Shown here: positions 45,977-56,100 of the stretch, piece by piece | Layout: each line of letters opens with the position of its first letter | Position numbering within the stretch: position 1 is the stretch's first letter | DNA from: Cellulomonas sp. NS3 | GTDB lineage: Bacteria > Actinomycetota > Actinomycetes > Actinomycetales > Cellulomonadaceae | Direction: 5' to 3' | Length of the DNA: 64,000 bases | Assembly: GCF_024757985.1 (NCBI RefSeq) | Contig: NZ_CP103289.1 | Coordinates: 496,001-560,000 of the forward strand | The notes under the pieces: generated by a model | What the model was told of the DNA's origin: nothing | The model's input: only the letters and a program-made list of their open reading frames with translations | The model's database searches: none | Program-made: the position numbers and the translations under genes

Positions 45977-46617
45977 CAGAACTTCGCCTCCGAGGCCTGG
46001 ACGTAGACGGTGCCGTGACCCGACACGTGGAGCTGGAACGCCTCGCCGGAGCCGCGCCCGACGAGGTCACGCATGCCGACGCTGGCCTTGAGGTCGACCT
46101 GGAGCGCGCCGACGTGGCCGACGTAGGCCTGGGGGTCCACGCCGACGGTCTCGCCGTTGAGCTGCAGCGGGAACGTCCCGCCGTGCGAGAGCAGCGCGAC
46201 CGACCCGTGCCCGCCGACCCGGGTCGTGAACAGGCCCTGACCGGTCATGGCGCCGCGCACGGCCGCGCGGACACCGCCCTGGCCGATGAACTCGACGCTG
46301 GTCTGGAGGTTCGCGTCGTGCGCGAGGAGCCGGTCCGCCTCGACGGTGAGCGAGTCACCGGTGAGCTCCAGGACCGTGACGTGCAGCCCGCGGAACCCGT
46401 AGAGCACCGAGCCGTTGCCCTCGGTCGCCATCATCGGGTTGGACTCGCCGGACATCGCGGCGCCGACCATCCCGCCGACCCCGTGGCCCTGGCCCTGGAT
46501 CGGGCGGAACGTGACCTGGCCGTCGTACCCGAGCATCGCACCGCGCCGGGCGAGGACGGGGCTCTGCTGGCTGACCTGGGCGCGGACGACCTTCTTGTTG
46601 ACGATCTCGAACGGCAT
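45976..46617 (-). CDS. AIM24-family protein
   Basis: Second AIM24 paralogue, 213 residues. Features are RRGAMLGYDGQVTFRPIQG near the N-terminus, GQGLFTTRVGGHGSVALLSHGG in the middle and HVSGHGTVYVQASEAKF at the end. The ATG at 46617 lies 12 bases after the stop of the first paralogue. No signal peptide or membrane helix is seen. Confidence 0.9.
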   Translation of the reverse strand: MPFEIVNKKVVRAQVSQQSPVLARRGAMLGYDGQVTFRPIQGQGHGVGGMVGAAMSGESNPMMATEGNGSVLYGFRGLHVTVLELTGDSLTVEADRLLAHDANLQTSVEFIGQGGVRAAVRGAMTGQGLFTTRVGGHGSVALLSHGGTFPLQLNGETVGVDPQAYVGHVGALQVDLKASVGMRDLVGRGSGEAFQLHVSGHGTVYVQASEAKF

Positions 46618-46629
46618 GTCCCCGCCCCC

Positions 46630-47247
46630 TCAGCGCTCGGCCGGCTGGATGTACACGGTGCCCTGGCCCTCGAAGCGCAGCGAGAACGGCTCCCCGCCGC
46701 CGTCGCCCGCGATCGAGCGCCACGAGACGCCGGAGACGAGGCTCATCTGCGTCTGGCCGACGCCGGCGACGTAGACGTCGGGGTCGACGACGAGCGGCTG
46801 CCCGGGGGTGACCGCGAGCGCGATGAGCGGGCCGTGCGACATGATCGCGCACTGCCCGGTCCCGGAGATCTTGGTCGTCGCGAGGCCCTGGCCGGTCGTC
46901 ATGCCGCGCAGCCCGGAGAACTGGACGTCGAGCTGGAGGCCCTCGGTCACGGCGAGCACGTGCTCGGACTCGACGGTGAGCGTGTCGGCCTGGAGCTGCA
47001 CGACCGTCACGTCCATCGCGTCCTGCGCGAGGTAGACGCGTCCGGCGCCCGAGCAGGTCATGAGCGAGATCGACTCGCCGGCGACCTTCTGCTTGAGCGC
47101 GGCGCGGAACCCGCCGCCGCCGCCCATGCCGGCGGACTTGAACTCGACCCTGCCGGTGTACGCGACCATCGAGCCGGACGCGGCGCGAACCGTGTCCCCT
47201 TGCAGGTCGGCGTGGAGCACCCGCTTGTCCGCGGTGAGGACGGCCAC
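46630..47247 (-). CDS. AIM24-family protein, first of three
   Basis: First AIM24 paralogue, 205 residues. It shows SGSMVAYTGRVEFKSAG, GQGLATTKISGTGQCAIMSHG and FEGQGTVYIQPAER, matching the next gene in order and spacing, so they arose by duplication. GGGGAA lies four bases before the GTG at 47247. The three genes form one operon read leftward. Between it and the divergent ANTAR gene (47248-47551) I see no gene. Confidence 0.89.
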   Translation of the reverse strand: MAVLTADKRVLHADLQGDTVRAASGSMVAYTGRVEFKSAGMGGGGGFRAALKQKVAGESISLMTCSGAGRVYLAQDAMDVTVVQLQADTLTVESEHVLAVTEGLQLDVQFSGLRGMTTGQGLATTKISGTGQCAIMSHGPLIALAVTPGQPLVVDPDVYVAGVGQTQMSLVSGVSWRSIAGDGGGEPFSLRFEGQGTVYIQPAER

Positions 47248-47551
47248 CGGTTCCCCTGTCTTCTCGTGCCCTGACGGGCGTGGCGCGCGCCCGGCCCGGG
47301 CAGCACGATCGGGGCGGCGCGGACCAGGCCCGCCGTCGCCCCGCGGCAGCCTAACCGCGGGGAACGGCTTCCCGGGGCCGTCCGGCTGGACGTCACCCGC
47401 CCGGGCCCCGGCCGGCCGGCGTGCGGCGGCGGGTGATCGAGGTGGTGCGCTGCGCCCGCCTGCGTGCCACGCTGGTGCCGGTACGGCGGTGCGGTCCGGA
47501 CGGGGCCGGGGCCGCCCGGGCAGCGGCTCGCGTCCGCGGATCGGATCTCCC

Positions 47552-48214
47552 ATGCAGGAGCTCTCGCCGTCCCTCCACGAGCAGGTCGACGCAGCGGCGC
47601 GCCGGCTGGGTGCGGCGGCCAGCCTGACGCTGCAGCAGCAGGGCGCGGTCGTGCGCGCCGTGAGCAGCGACGCCGGCGCGGCGGCGTGCGACCAGGTCGA
47701 GGCGCGCCTCGGGGCCGGTCCGTGCATCGCGGCGATGGAGCAGCTGCGCGTCGTCGTGGTCCCGCGCGTCCGCGAGGGCTGCGGCTGGTCGGCGTGGCGT
47801 GCGCGGGCGGCGGACGCGGGCTTCGCGTCCGCGGTCGCCGTGCCCGCGCCGGTCGCGCCGGGGGTCTGCGTGGCGCTCAACCTGTACTCGACGCGCGAGG
47901 ACGCGTGGGACGACGCCGCCCTGGCGGAGGCCGCCCGGCACGCGCAGCTCCTCGCGGACGAGCTCGCCGGACGCCTCGCGCGGCCGCTCGCCCGGCTGCA
48001 CGGGACGGTCGACGCACGCGTCCGCATCGACCAGGCGATCGGCGTGCTCATGCACTGCAACGCCTGCACGGAGCAGGACGCCGAGGCGTCGCTCATGCGT
48101 GCGAGCACCGCGGACCGCGTGGACCTCGCCGAGGCGGCGGGGACGGTGCTGCGCGCGCTCGTCGAGGACGACGCGGTCATCCGCCCGCGTGAGCTCGCCG
48201 TCCCCGGCCGGTGA
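47552..48214 (+). CDS. GAF-ANTAR antitermination regulator
   Basis: Cytoplasmic sensor/RNA-binding protein of 220 residues. A GAF-like domain fills about 8-150 (SLTLQQQGAVVRAVSS; VEARLGAGPCIAAMEQLRVVVVP). The C-terminal ANTAR domain (about 158-212) reads RIDQAIGVLMHCNACTEQDAEASL. ANTAR proteins bind paired hairpins in nascent RNA and stop transcription termination. Such GAF-ANTAR proteins are common in actinobacteria. No obvious two-hairpin target lies beside it. Confidence 0.9.
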   Translation: MQELSPSLHEQVDAAARRLGAAASLTLQQQGAVVRAVSSDAGAAACDQVEARLGAGPCIAAMEQLRVVVVPRVREGCGWSAWRARAADAGFASAVAVPAPVAPGVCVALNLYSTREDAWDDAALAEAARHAQLLADELAGRLARPLARLHGTVDARVRIDQAIGVLMHCNACTEQDAEASLMRASTADRVDLAEAAGTVLRALVEDDAVIRPRELAVPGR

Positions 48215-48288
48215 GGGACGCTCGCGCCCGCGGCGGTGCGGCGGTCCGTCGGTCGGCCCCGCGTCCGGCCGCCGAGGGGGTGCAGGGC

Positions 48289-49080
48289 TCAGGCCACCAG
48301 GTCCCACGTGAGGCGCACGACCAGCGCCGCGACGACGACGAGGAAGACGACGCGGACGAACCCGCTGCCGCGCGCGACGGCCATGCGTGCGCCGACGTAG
48401 CCGCCGACGACGTTCGCGGCGCCCATCAGCAGCCCGAGCACCCAGAGCGGTGCGCCGGTGAGCGCGAAGACGATCAGCGCACCGAGGTTCGTCACGGCGT
48501 TGATGATCTTGGCGTTCGCGGACGCCTCGAGGAACGCGAACCCCAGCAGCCCGACGAGCCCGATGACGAGGAAGCTCCCGGTGCCCGGCCCGACGAGGCC
48601 GTCGTACCCGCCGACCGCGAGCCCGAGCACCACCGCGGCGCCGGTGTGCCGCGCACCGGACCACCGCAGCTGCGTCACGCGGCCCGCGGCGGGCCGGGCG
48701 AGGGTCCACACCGCGACGACGACGAGCGCGACGAGGACGATCGGGGTGATCACCTCGGGCGGCAGCGAGCTCGCGAGCGCCGCACCGCCCGCGCCGCCGA
48801 GCAGCGCGGCGACGGCCATCGGTGCCGCGGTGCGCAGCCCGGGCCGCACCCGGCGGTAGAACACGACGGCGCTCACGCTCGTGCCCATGATCCCGGCGAG
48901 CTTGTTCGTCGCGAGGGCCTGCACGGGGGAGACCCCGGGGACCAGCAGCAGCGCCGGGAGCTGGAGCAGCCCGCCGCCGCCGACGACCGCGTCGACCCAG
49001 CCCGCGAGCAGCGCCGCGAGCAGGAGCAGCAGGACGGTCGTGGTGCCGAGGTCGGCGACCTGCGCGAGCGCGTCCGTCAC
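48289..49080 (-). CDS. TSUP/TauE-SafE family membrane transporter
   Basis: Membrane protein of 263 residues with eight or so helices. Two family repeats are seen: AGWVDAVVGGGGLLQLPALLLV in the first half and VGGYDGLVGPGTGSFLVIGLVGLLG in the second, the classic TSUP glycine-rich loops. The family exports sulfite, sulfoacetate or related anions; the substrate here is unknown. Confidence 0.93.
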   Translation of the reverse strand: MTDALAQVADLGTTTVLLLLLAALLAGWVDAVVGGGGLLQLPALLLVPGVSPVQALATNKLAGIMGTSVSAVVFYRRVRPGLRTAAPMAVAALLGGAGGAALASSLPPEVITPIVLVALVVVAVWTLARPAAGRVTQLRWSGARHTGAAVVLGLAVGGYDGLVGPGTGSFLVIGLVGLLGFAFLEASANAKIINAVTNLGALIVFALTGAPLWVLGLLMGAANVVGGYVGARMAVARGSGFVRVVFLVVVAALVVRLTWDLVA

Positions 49081-49236
49081 GGGGTGGGCCCGGCGGTGCG
49101 GCGGGGGGTGGCCGGGTCGGGGTGTGCGGTGCGGCTCGGCGCACGCGTCGGTCGCGGCATGGGGCCAGTCTCGCGCACGCCTCGCAGCGGCACCCGCGGC
49201 GCGTGCGGGACGGCGTCGCGGCGCGTCAGGTCGGGG

Positions 49237-49515
49237 TCAGGGTGCCGCGACGACGTACGTCGCCAGGCCGCCGGTGACGACACCGAGCGAGATCACGAGC
49301 GAGATCAGCCAGACGACCGCCACGTCGCCGAACGAGCGGCGCCCCGGGCTCGCGCCGCAGTGCGCGCACGGAGCACCCGGCTCACCCGGCTCAGCGGTGT
49401 CGACGGCGGAGGGCAGGTCCACGTCCCAGAGCCGGTCCTCGACCGGCGTCCAGCGGTGCCCGTCCCAGAAGAACCTCCCGTTCGGGGAGTACCGGGGCTG
49501 GTCTGCGTATCCCAT
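49237..49515 (-). CDS. DUF2510-like single-helix membrane protein
   Basis: Small protein of 92 residues. Its first 30 residues carry a short Trp-rich motif (RYSPNGRFFWDGHRWTPVED), a variant of DUF2510. A CxxC pair (CAHCG) follows at about 50, then one membrane helix (VAVVWLISLVISLGVVTGGLATYVV) at the C-terminus. The ATG at 49515 gives a compact product. Function unknown. Confidence 0.8.
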   Translation of the reverse strand: MGYADQPRYSPNGRFFWDGHRWTPVEDRLWDVDLPSAVDTAEPGEPGAPCAHCGASPGRRSFGDVAVVWLISLVISLGVVTGGLATYVVAAP

Positions 49516-49782
49516 ACCCGGTTGATCGGCCGTCGCACCGCGCGTCCTGAGCGGCCGCCAGGGTGGTTCCGTGGGCGCTCGTCGACACGGGGCACGTCGT
49601 GGGGACACGGTCCGACGGAGCCGGGCCGGCGCCGCGGACAACGACGCGGCCGCGCGGCTCGTCGAGCGACTGCGCCGCTGACCGCGGCCGGCGCGGGGGT
49701 CGCTCCGCCGAGGGCGGAACCGCGAGCCTTGTCGCCCGCGCGAGCGGCGTGCCACGGTGGCAGGACGCCCGAGGGAGGCCCC

Positions 49783-50271
49783 ATGACCGAGCCCGCCGCA
49801 CCGACCGTCGACGGCGCGCCCGCGTCGTCCGACGGCACCGAGAGCCTGTACGAGCACGTCGGCGGGACGGACGGGCTGCGCCGGCTCGTCGCCGCCTGGT
49901 ACCCGACGGTGCTGACCGACCCGCTGCTCCAGCCGCTGTTCGGTGCGGGTCACCCGGCGCACGTCGAGCACCTGGCCGCGTTCCTCGCCGAGGTGTTCGG
50001 CGGCCCGACGCGCTACACCGACGAGCTCGGCGGCTTCCCCGCCCTGCTCGCCCCGCACGAGGGCAAGGCGATCCGCGAGGACCAGCGGCGCCGGTTCGTC
50101 GACCTCTTCCTCGCGGCTGCGGACACCGCCGGGCTGCCCGACGACGCCCGCACGCGCGACGCCCTGCGGGACTACCTCGAGTTCGGCACGGAGGTCGCGG
50201 TGCAGAACTCGCACGCGACCGACGCGGACGGGCTGCACCCGTGCCAGGAGGTCCCCCGCTGGGACGCGTGA
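49783..50271 (+). CDS. truncated haemoglobin, group II-like
   Basis: Cytoplasmic haem protein of 162 residues. After an unstructured 22-residue leader the globin reads LYEHVGGTDGLRRLVAAWYPTVLTDPLLQPLF (with B10 Tyr), HPAHVEHLAAFLAEVFGGPTRYTDE and HEGKAIREDQRRRFVDLFL. A C-terminal HPCQEVPRW tail is frequent in this subgroup. The family handles oxygen or nitric oxide. The ATG at 49783 follows GGGAGG. Confidence 0.9.
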   Translation: MTEPAAPTVDGAPASSDGTESLYEHVGGTDGLRRLVAAWYPTVLTDPLLQPLFGAGHPAHVEHLAAFLAEVFGGPTRYTDELGGFPALLAPHEGKAIREDQRRRFVDLFLAAADTAGLPDDARTRDALRDYLEFGTEVAVQNSHATDADGLHPCQEVPRWDA

Positions 50272-50296
50272 GGGCGGCCGTCCGGCGCGGTCGTCC

Positions 50297-51094
50297 CTAC
50301 GCGGGCCGGTGCCCGACGGCGAAGACCCGCGAGAAGCCCAGCACGACCCCCCACTCCTCCCGCGGGTAGGCGCGGTCGAGCGCGGCGGTGTAGTCGTCGA
50401 GGAACGCCGCGCGCTCGGCGTCGTCGGTCAGCACGCCGAGCACCGGCCGCAGACCCGTGGCCCGCACCCACTCGAGCACGGGGGACGCCTGCTCGCCGGC
50501 GGGGTCGAGGACGTGCTCGTACGTCGTCGTCCACACGTCGGGCTCGAGCCCGAGGCGGGCCAACGCGGCGAGGTACTCGCGCGGGGACGCGACGGCAGCC
50601 GCCCGGTCGAGGTGCGGGAGCAGGTCCGCCGCACGCGGGTGCCGGGCGGCGACCTCGCGCATGAGCCGGTGCGACGGGGCGTCGAAGTTCGCGGGCACCT
50701 GCAGCGCGAACCACCCTCCGGGAGCCAGCGCCTGCACCCAGCGCGGGACCAGGTCGAGGTGCCCCGGGACCCACTGGAGCAGCGCGTTGGTCACGAGGAC
50801 GTCGACGGGACCACCGAGGGCCGCGGGGTCCCATCCCTCGGCCCGGGCCTGGACCCACTCGACGCGGCCTGCGGCGTCGAGCGCGCGAGCGGCGTCGAGC
50901 ATCTCCGGGGAGGAGTCCACGCCGACGACCCGTGCCTCGGGCCACCGCTCGGCGAGGCCCAGCGTGAGCGGCCCGTCGCCGCACCCCAGGTCGACGACGA
51001 GGCGGGGCTCCCGCGCGTCGACGCGGGCGACTAGGTCGGCGAACGGCCGGCCCCGGTGCGTGCCGAAGAGCGCGTACTGGCGGGGGTCCCACAT
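50297..51094 (-). CDS. tam: trans-aconitate 2-methyltransferase
   Basis: Cytoplasmic SAM-dependent methyltransferase of 265 residues. It starts MWDPRQYALFGTHRGRPFADL, typical of Tam. The SAM motif I is VVDLGCGDGPLTLGLAERWP, with VVGVDSSPEML, and VTNALLQWVPGHL as motif post-II. The C-terminal half (AFLDDYTAALDRAYP) also fits Tam. It methylates and detoxifies trans-aconitate, a citric-acid-cycle inhibitor (family knowledge). Confidence 0.9.
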   Translation of the reverse strand: MWDPRQYALFGTHRGRPFADLVARVDAREPRLVVDLGCGDGPLTLGLAERWPEARVVGVDSSPEMLDAARALDAAGRVEWVQARAEGWDPAALGGPVDVLVTNALLQWVPGHLDLVPRWVQALAPGGWFALQVPANFDAPSHRLMREVAARHPRAADLLPHLDRAAAVASPREYLAALARLGLEPDVWTTTYEHVLDPAGEQASPVLEWVRATGLRPVLGVLTDDAERAAFLDDYTAALDRAYPREEWGVVLGFSRVFAVGHRPA

Positions 51095-51131
51095 GGCGGC
51101 TCCTCGGCGGCGCGCGACGGGTATCTCGACG

Positions 51132-51746
51132 TCAAGATACCTCGCGGGTACCCGAGCCGTCGGTGCCGCCGACCTCGTCGGCGGCATCCGCCGGGTCCGG
51201 CAGGCTGGGGTACGTGGTCGGGTACAGGCCGGCGACGAAGCCGTACGTCGTCTCGCCGCCGCGGGGGAGCGCGGAGAACTCGCGCGTGAGCTCGAAGACG
51301 CGGTCCCAGAACTCGGCGGCGCGCTCACGCGGGATGCGCGCGTGCCGCAGGATCGCCCGCAGCGTGTCGGCGTGGTGGGCGGGAGCCGACTCCGCGGCGG
51401 CGTCCGCGACCGGGCTGGTCATGCGGCCGAGGGCGTCGACGGGCACCTGGCCGATGTAGAAGATGCGCGCCGTGCGGCCGTAGAAGCGCTCCTCGATGGC
51501 CCGGACGCGCCGCGTGCGCACGACGCGGAGCAGGCCCGCGTCCAGCAGGACGTGGACGTGGTACGCGACGGTGCTCGGCGGGCGCCCGACGGCCGTCGCG
51601 AGCTCGCCGACGGTCGCGGCGCGCTCGAGCAGCAGGTCCAGGAGCGTGTCGCGCAGCGGGTGGGACAGCGCCGCGAGCTCCGTGCGCGCGGTCACGACGC
51701 GCAGGTCGTCGAGCGGGTAGTCGGGGAGCGCCAGATTGCTCGACAT
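51132..51746 (-). CDS. winged-helix (ArsR-like HTH) regulator
   Basis: Regulator of 204 residues: a winged helix at about 20-95 (LAALSHPLRDTLLDLLLERAATVGELATAVG, RPPSTVAYHVHVLLDAGLLRVV) and a helical C-terminal domain (HADTLRAILRHARIPRERAAEFWDRVFELTREFSAL, as two helices). It is divergent from the dienelactone-hydrolase-like gene. The octamer TCGATCAT occurs twice in the 97-base gap (51750-51757 and 51785-51792), and GATCATAGATC is dyadic. Control of the divergent gene is inferred. Confidence 0.88.
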   Translation of the reverse strand: MSSNLALPDYPLDDLRVVTARTELAALSHPLRDTLLDLLLERAATVGELATAVGRPPSTVAYHVHVLLDAGLLRVVRTRRVRAIEERFYGRTARIFYIGQVPVDALGRMTSPVADAAAESAPAHHADTLRAILRHARIPRERAAEFWDRVFELTREFSALPRGGETTYGFVAGLYPTTYPSLPDPADAADEVGGTDGSGTREVS

Positions 51747-51749
51747 TTC

Positions 51750-51792
51750 TCGATCATAGATCTACGGTGAACGCTCCAGAAGATTCGATCAT
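51750..51792. promoter_or_regulatory. paired TCGATCAT sites in divergent promoter region
   Basis: TCGATCAT at 51750-51757 and again at 51785-51792 are 35 bp apart. The left copy lies in the imperfect dyad GATCATAGATC. The stretch is AT-rich for this window, consistent with two divergent promoters. Confidence 0.5.
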
Positions 51793-51843
51793 TGCTCGGC
51801 GCGACGGCCGCGGTCGACGCACCGGGTGCGACGGGAGACTGCG

Positions 51844-52419
51844 ATGGCCGAGGTCCTGCTGTTCCACCACGTGCTCGGCCAGACCGAGGGCTTCCACGCC
51901 TTCGCCGACGAACTCCGCGCCGCCGGGCACGTGGTGCACACCCCCGACCTGTTCGACGGCGCGACGTTCCCCACGATCGAGACGGGTGCCGAGTTCGCCG
52001 GTCGAACCGGCTTCGACGTGCTCGGCCGGCGCGGGGTCCGCGCGGCCGAGGGGCTGCCCGACGGCGTGGTGCACGCCGGCATCTCGTTCGGCGTCATGAC
52101 CGCCCAGCGGCTCGCACAGACCCGGCCCGGTGCTCGCGGCGCCGTCCTCCTCGAGTCGTGCCTGCCCGCGTCCGAGCTCGGCGCGTGGCCCGGCGGGGTC
52201 CCCGTGCAGGTGCACGGCATGAGCGAGGACCCGTTCTTCGCGGGCGAGGGCGACATCGACGCCGCTCGGTCGCTCGTCGCCGAGGCCGAGGACGGCGAGC
52301 TGTTCGTCTACCCCGGCGACCAGCACCTGTTCACGGACCGGTCGCTGCCCTCGTACGACGCCGCGGCGGCGGCCCTCGTGACCGAGCGCGTGCTCGCGTT
52401 CCTCGCCCGGCTCGCGTAG
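51844..52419 (+). CDS. dienelactone-hydrolase-like protein
   Basis: Cytoplasmic alpha/beta-hydrolase of 191 residues. EVLLFHHVLGQTEGFHAFADELRAAGHVV opens the fold, HAGISFGVMTAQRLAQ holds the nucleophile elbow with Ser where classical dienelactone hydrolases have Cys, and EDGELFVYPGDQHLFTD carries the His. GGGAG is six bases before the ATG at 51844; an upstream GTG at 51826 would add six residues. Substrate unknown. Confidence 0.87.
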   Translation: MAEVLLFHHVLGQTEGFHAFADELRAAGHVVHTPDLFDGATFPTIETGAEFAGRTGFDVLGRRGVRAAEGLPDGVVHAGISFGVMTAQRLAQTRPGARGAVLLESCLPASELGAWPGGVPVQVHGMSEDPFFAGEGDIDAARSLVAEAEDGELFVYPGDQHLFTDRSLPSYDAAAAALVTERVLAFLARLA

Positions 52420-52545
52420 AGCCGGGCGCGCACGCCGACGCGGCTGCGCCCAGCAGGGTCCAGCACGCGGCCCACGCGGCGGGCGATCGACGTGGACCCC
52501 TCGTCCCTCGCACCACGACGGCACCGAGCAGGAGCTGACGGCTCC

Positions 52546-53121
52546 CTAGGACAGCGCCGCCAGCCGGTTGTAGAAGAGCCACCGCAGCCGGTGCGGGTCG
52601 TCCTTCCCGACCACCGGCTCCCCGGGTGCCAAGGGCTCGCGCAGCTGTCTGCCCGCCGCCACGAACAGGTCGTTGAGCGGGTTGACCCACCCCGCCGAGT
52701 ACCCGCTCGCGTCGGGCGGGCGGGCGAGGACGACGCGGCCCTCGTCGGCGAACGGCTCCGGAGGGTGGTGCAGCACCTCCCAGCGCACCCCCGGCGGCGG
52801 CGCGGCGGCCCGGAGCAGCTCGCCGTGGTACGCCGCGAGCGCCCCGACGACCTCGACCGTCGCCGCGGAGAGCGCCCCCACGATGCGCCCCGGCCGGACC
52901 ACCTCGGGCCACCGCGCCCATGCCGGGAGCGCCTCGTACGGCTCGTCGGGCGGCGCGTACGCGAGCACGGGCATCGCCGCCGTCCACAGCGGGACGAGGT
53001 CCTCGGGCGTCCCGGTCAGGTCGAGCCCGAACCGCTCGCCGAGCCACGGCCGGGCCCGCTCGACGAGCTCGAGCCACTGGCCGAACCGGAGGGCCTCGTC
53101 CTGGTCACCCGCCGCCGTCAT
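52546..53121 (-). CDS. hypothetical protein, candidate partner of upstream large exported protein
   Basis: Unrecognised cytoplasmic protein of 191 residues, with several Trp (ALPAWARWPEVVRPG; RLRWLFYNRLAALS). No signal peptide or membrane helix. It starts 37 bases after the stop of the 1176-residue VWA/nuclease-like gene and runs the same way, so the two should be on one transcript. In polymorphic toxin loci the gene in this place is the immunity gene. That role is inference from position only. Confidence 0.72.
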   Translation of the reverse strand: MTAAGDQDEALRFGQWLELVERARPWLGERFGLDLTGTPEDLVPLWTAAMPVLAYAPPDEPYEALPAWARWPEVVRPGRIVGALSAATVEVVGALAAYHGELLRAAAPPPGVRWEVLHHPPEPFADEGRVVLARPPDASGYSAGWVNPLNDLFVAAGRQLREPLAPGEPVVGKDDPHRLRWLFYNRLAALS

Positions 53122-53158
53122 GCTGCTGATCCTGCCGTCCGGCCCGCCCCCGTGGAAG

Positions 53159-56100
53159 TCACGTGGCCGCGTGGATGACGAACGGGATCCGGTACTGCTC
53201 GAGGCAGGCCAGCGCCGCCGCGTCGGGACCGACCCCCCAGAACTCGGCACCACCCTGCTTGAACACCTGCGCCGGGACGAAGTGCCACACCTTCTCGTCG
53301 AGGTCGCCGGCGTCGAGGAGGTCGCGGTCCTTGCGGGCCTGCTCGCACAGGTCCGAGCTGCGGTTGAACCGCGTGACCGGGCCGGCCTTGACCTCGATCG
53401 CGTTCTGGTTGGTCGGTCCCCAGCGGATGTCGTCCTCACGCAGCCGGCGGTTCGAGCCGGGCACGTTGTGCCACGCGTTCGTGGTGGTCCGGTGCACCGC
53501 GGTCCACGCGTTGTCGAGCTGCCCGCGCACCACGAGGTCCTGGACCTGCCGCTCCGCGACGATGCTCGCGCGGACACCACCGGCGCGCACGGCCCACGGC
53601 ATCGGCACGGCGCGCGCACCGCTGACCCGCAGCGTCGAGCCGAGCGCCGCGACGAGCTCGTCGATCTTCTGGTGCTGCATGATGCGGGCGAGGACCTGCG
53701 GCGTGAAGCCGGCGTTCTCGAGCGTCGAGAACCCGGGCAGCAGCACCCGGAACACCGTCGCCTTCACGGTGTCGCTGAGGACGTCGCTGTTCGCGACCCA
53801 CCGCATGACCGGAGCCAGCTTCGCCGGGAACCTGGACAGGAACTTGCCGATCTTCGCGACGACCGACGCGGCGTCCCCGACGGCCGGGATGAGCCCGACG
53901 AGGCTGAACGCCGCTCCGACCCAGTCGGTCTTGATCAGTCCCGCGAGGACGTCCCGGATGTCGACGAACGGGATGAACGAGCCGATGACGTAGCCGATGA
54001 GCCGCACGACCTGGTCGTTCTCGCCGCAGCCGATCCAGCTCCAGGTGATGTCCCCGCACAGGAACCCCTGCACGAAGTAGCCGATGTACTCCCAGGTGCC
54101 GAGCCGCTCGTCGAAGACGGTCGGGCTCAGCCCCTCGTCCTCGGCGTGGTCCACCTCGTAGCCGTCGGAGAGCGAGTCCCCGTCGGTGTCGGACGCGAGC
54201 GGCGTGGTGCCGTGGTCGAGCTCGTCGGCGTCGGACAGGCCGTCCGCGTCGGTGTCGCCCTGCCAGGCCTGGGTGGTCTCGTCGAGCTCCTCGCCGTCCT
54301 CGAGGCCGTCGCCGTCGGAGTCGAGCACGGTCGGGTCGGAGATCGCCTGGAACGCCGGTGTGCCCTCCACGACGGTCGAGGGCTCGCCGGCCTCCTCGCC
54401 GTCGCCGATGCCGTCCCCGTCGGTGTCCTCCTTCGCGGGGTCGGTGCGCACGATCGTCGACGTGCCGAGCGCGAACCCGCCCGTCTCCAGGCAGTCCGCG
54501 AGCCCGTCCCCGTCCGTGTCGACGCTCTCGCACGCGGGATCGGCGACGCCGCCGCCGGGCGTCGGGTCGTTGACGCACCCGGCGATCGAGCGGAAGACCT
54601 CGGGCAGCTGGTCCGCGGTCGCGACGCCGAAGTACTGGCCCTCGGTCTGCGTCGCGATGCCCTGGAGCAGCGTCGCGTCGGGTCCGGCGCCGAGCCCGAT
54701 GGTGTAGATCGGCGCGCGGAGCCCGCGCGCCCGGTCGATCAGCGCCGGGTCCCACGAGCCGTCGCCGTCGGTCAGCAGGATGAGCGCGTTGAGGCGCTCG
54801 GCGCTGGCCGGCGGCAGCGTCCCGAGGCCCGCCGAGACGCCCGCGTCGATCGCGGTGCCGCCCAGGTCGTCGACGAGCACGATCGCGGCGTCGAGCGCGG
54901 CCTTGTCGCTCGTGAGGCCCTGCAGGACGGTCGCGACGTCGTCGAAGTCGGTCACGGAGGCCCGGTCGTCGGCGTTGAGCGCGTTGACGAACTGCGACGC
55001 GGCGATCTTGCGCAGGCCCTCCGGGTCGTTGTCGGCCATCGAGCCGGACGAGTCGAGCACGATCGCGACGTCCGCCGGCAGCGCCGGGTCCTCGCCGGGC
55101 GTGCACCCGGCTCCGACCGAGTCCCACCTCTGCTCCCAGTTCGCGATGTCGAAGATCGCGTACCGCGAGAAGTGCGTGACGGTCACCGAGACGGTGCGCG
55201 CGTCGGGGTCGAGCGCGAGGTCCGCGCCGGTCGGGACCCAGCGCTGGAGCGCCTCGTCGAACACCAGCACGCGCAGGTCGGCGGGCTCGGTGCCCGTCGG
55301 GAGGTCCGCGGGGTACGGGAGCGTGAGGCGGGCCTGCTCGAGCTGACCGGTGCGGTCCGCCGGGAGCGAGATCTCGACGGCGTCGCCGACGGCGCCGAGC
55401 GCGCGCTCGGTCGCGGTGACGGGCTGGGTCGCGACGTGCACGGAGCCCGCGAGGTCGCCGGAGCCGACCAGCGAGAGCTCGACGCCCGCGCGCCGGACGG
55501 GCTGGGCGACGACCTCGTCCGCGTCGCCGGTGCCGTCGTAGTCGGTGTCGGTGGACAGCGGGTCGAGGCCCGAGCGCACCTCGGCGCCGTCGAGGAGGCC
55601 GTCGCCGTCGGTGTCCGCGGTCCGCGGGTCGGTGCCGACCGCGAGCTCGTCGGGGTCGGCCAGCGTGTCGCGGTCGGGGTCCGCCGAGCGCGGGTCGGTG
55701 CCGGCGGAGATCTCCTGCGCGTTGGTCAGGGTGTCGGTGTCGCTGTCCTCGTCGGCGTCGCCCGTCCCGTCGCCGTCGGAGTCGGCGGCCGTCGGGTCGG
55801 TCACGCCGAGCAGGTGGGCGGCCTCGTCGCCGTCGCCGAGGCCGTCGTCGTCCGAGTCGCGGTCCTTGGGGTGGGTGCCGAGGCTCAGCTCGAGCGGGTC
55901 GGGGAGCGTGTCGTAGTCGGCGTCCGCGGTCGTGGACCACGGCCGCACGCCGACGGCCTCCAGGCTCGCGACGCCCCAGGCCTGGGCTGCGGCGGCGTGC
56001 GCGACGGCCCGCACCGGCACGGCGTCCTCGAGGGCCGCGTCCATCGCGGCGAGGTGCGCGGACGCGACGCCGAGCCGCCGGGCGACGGAGCCGGACGCGC

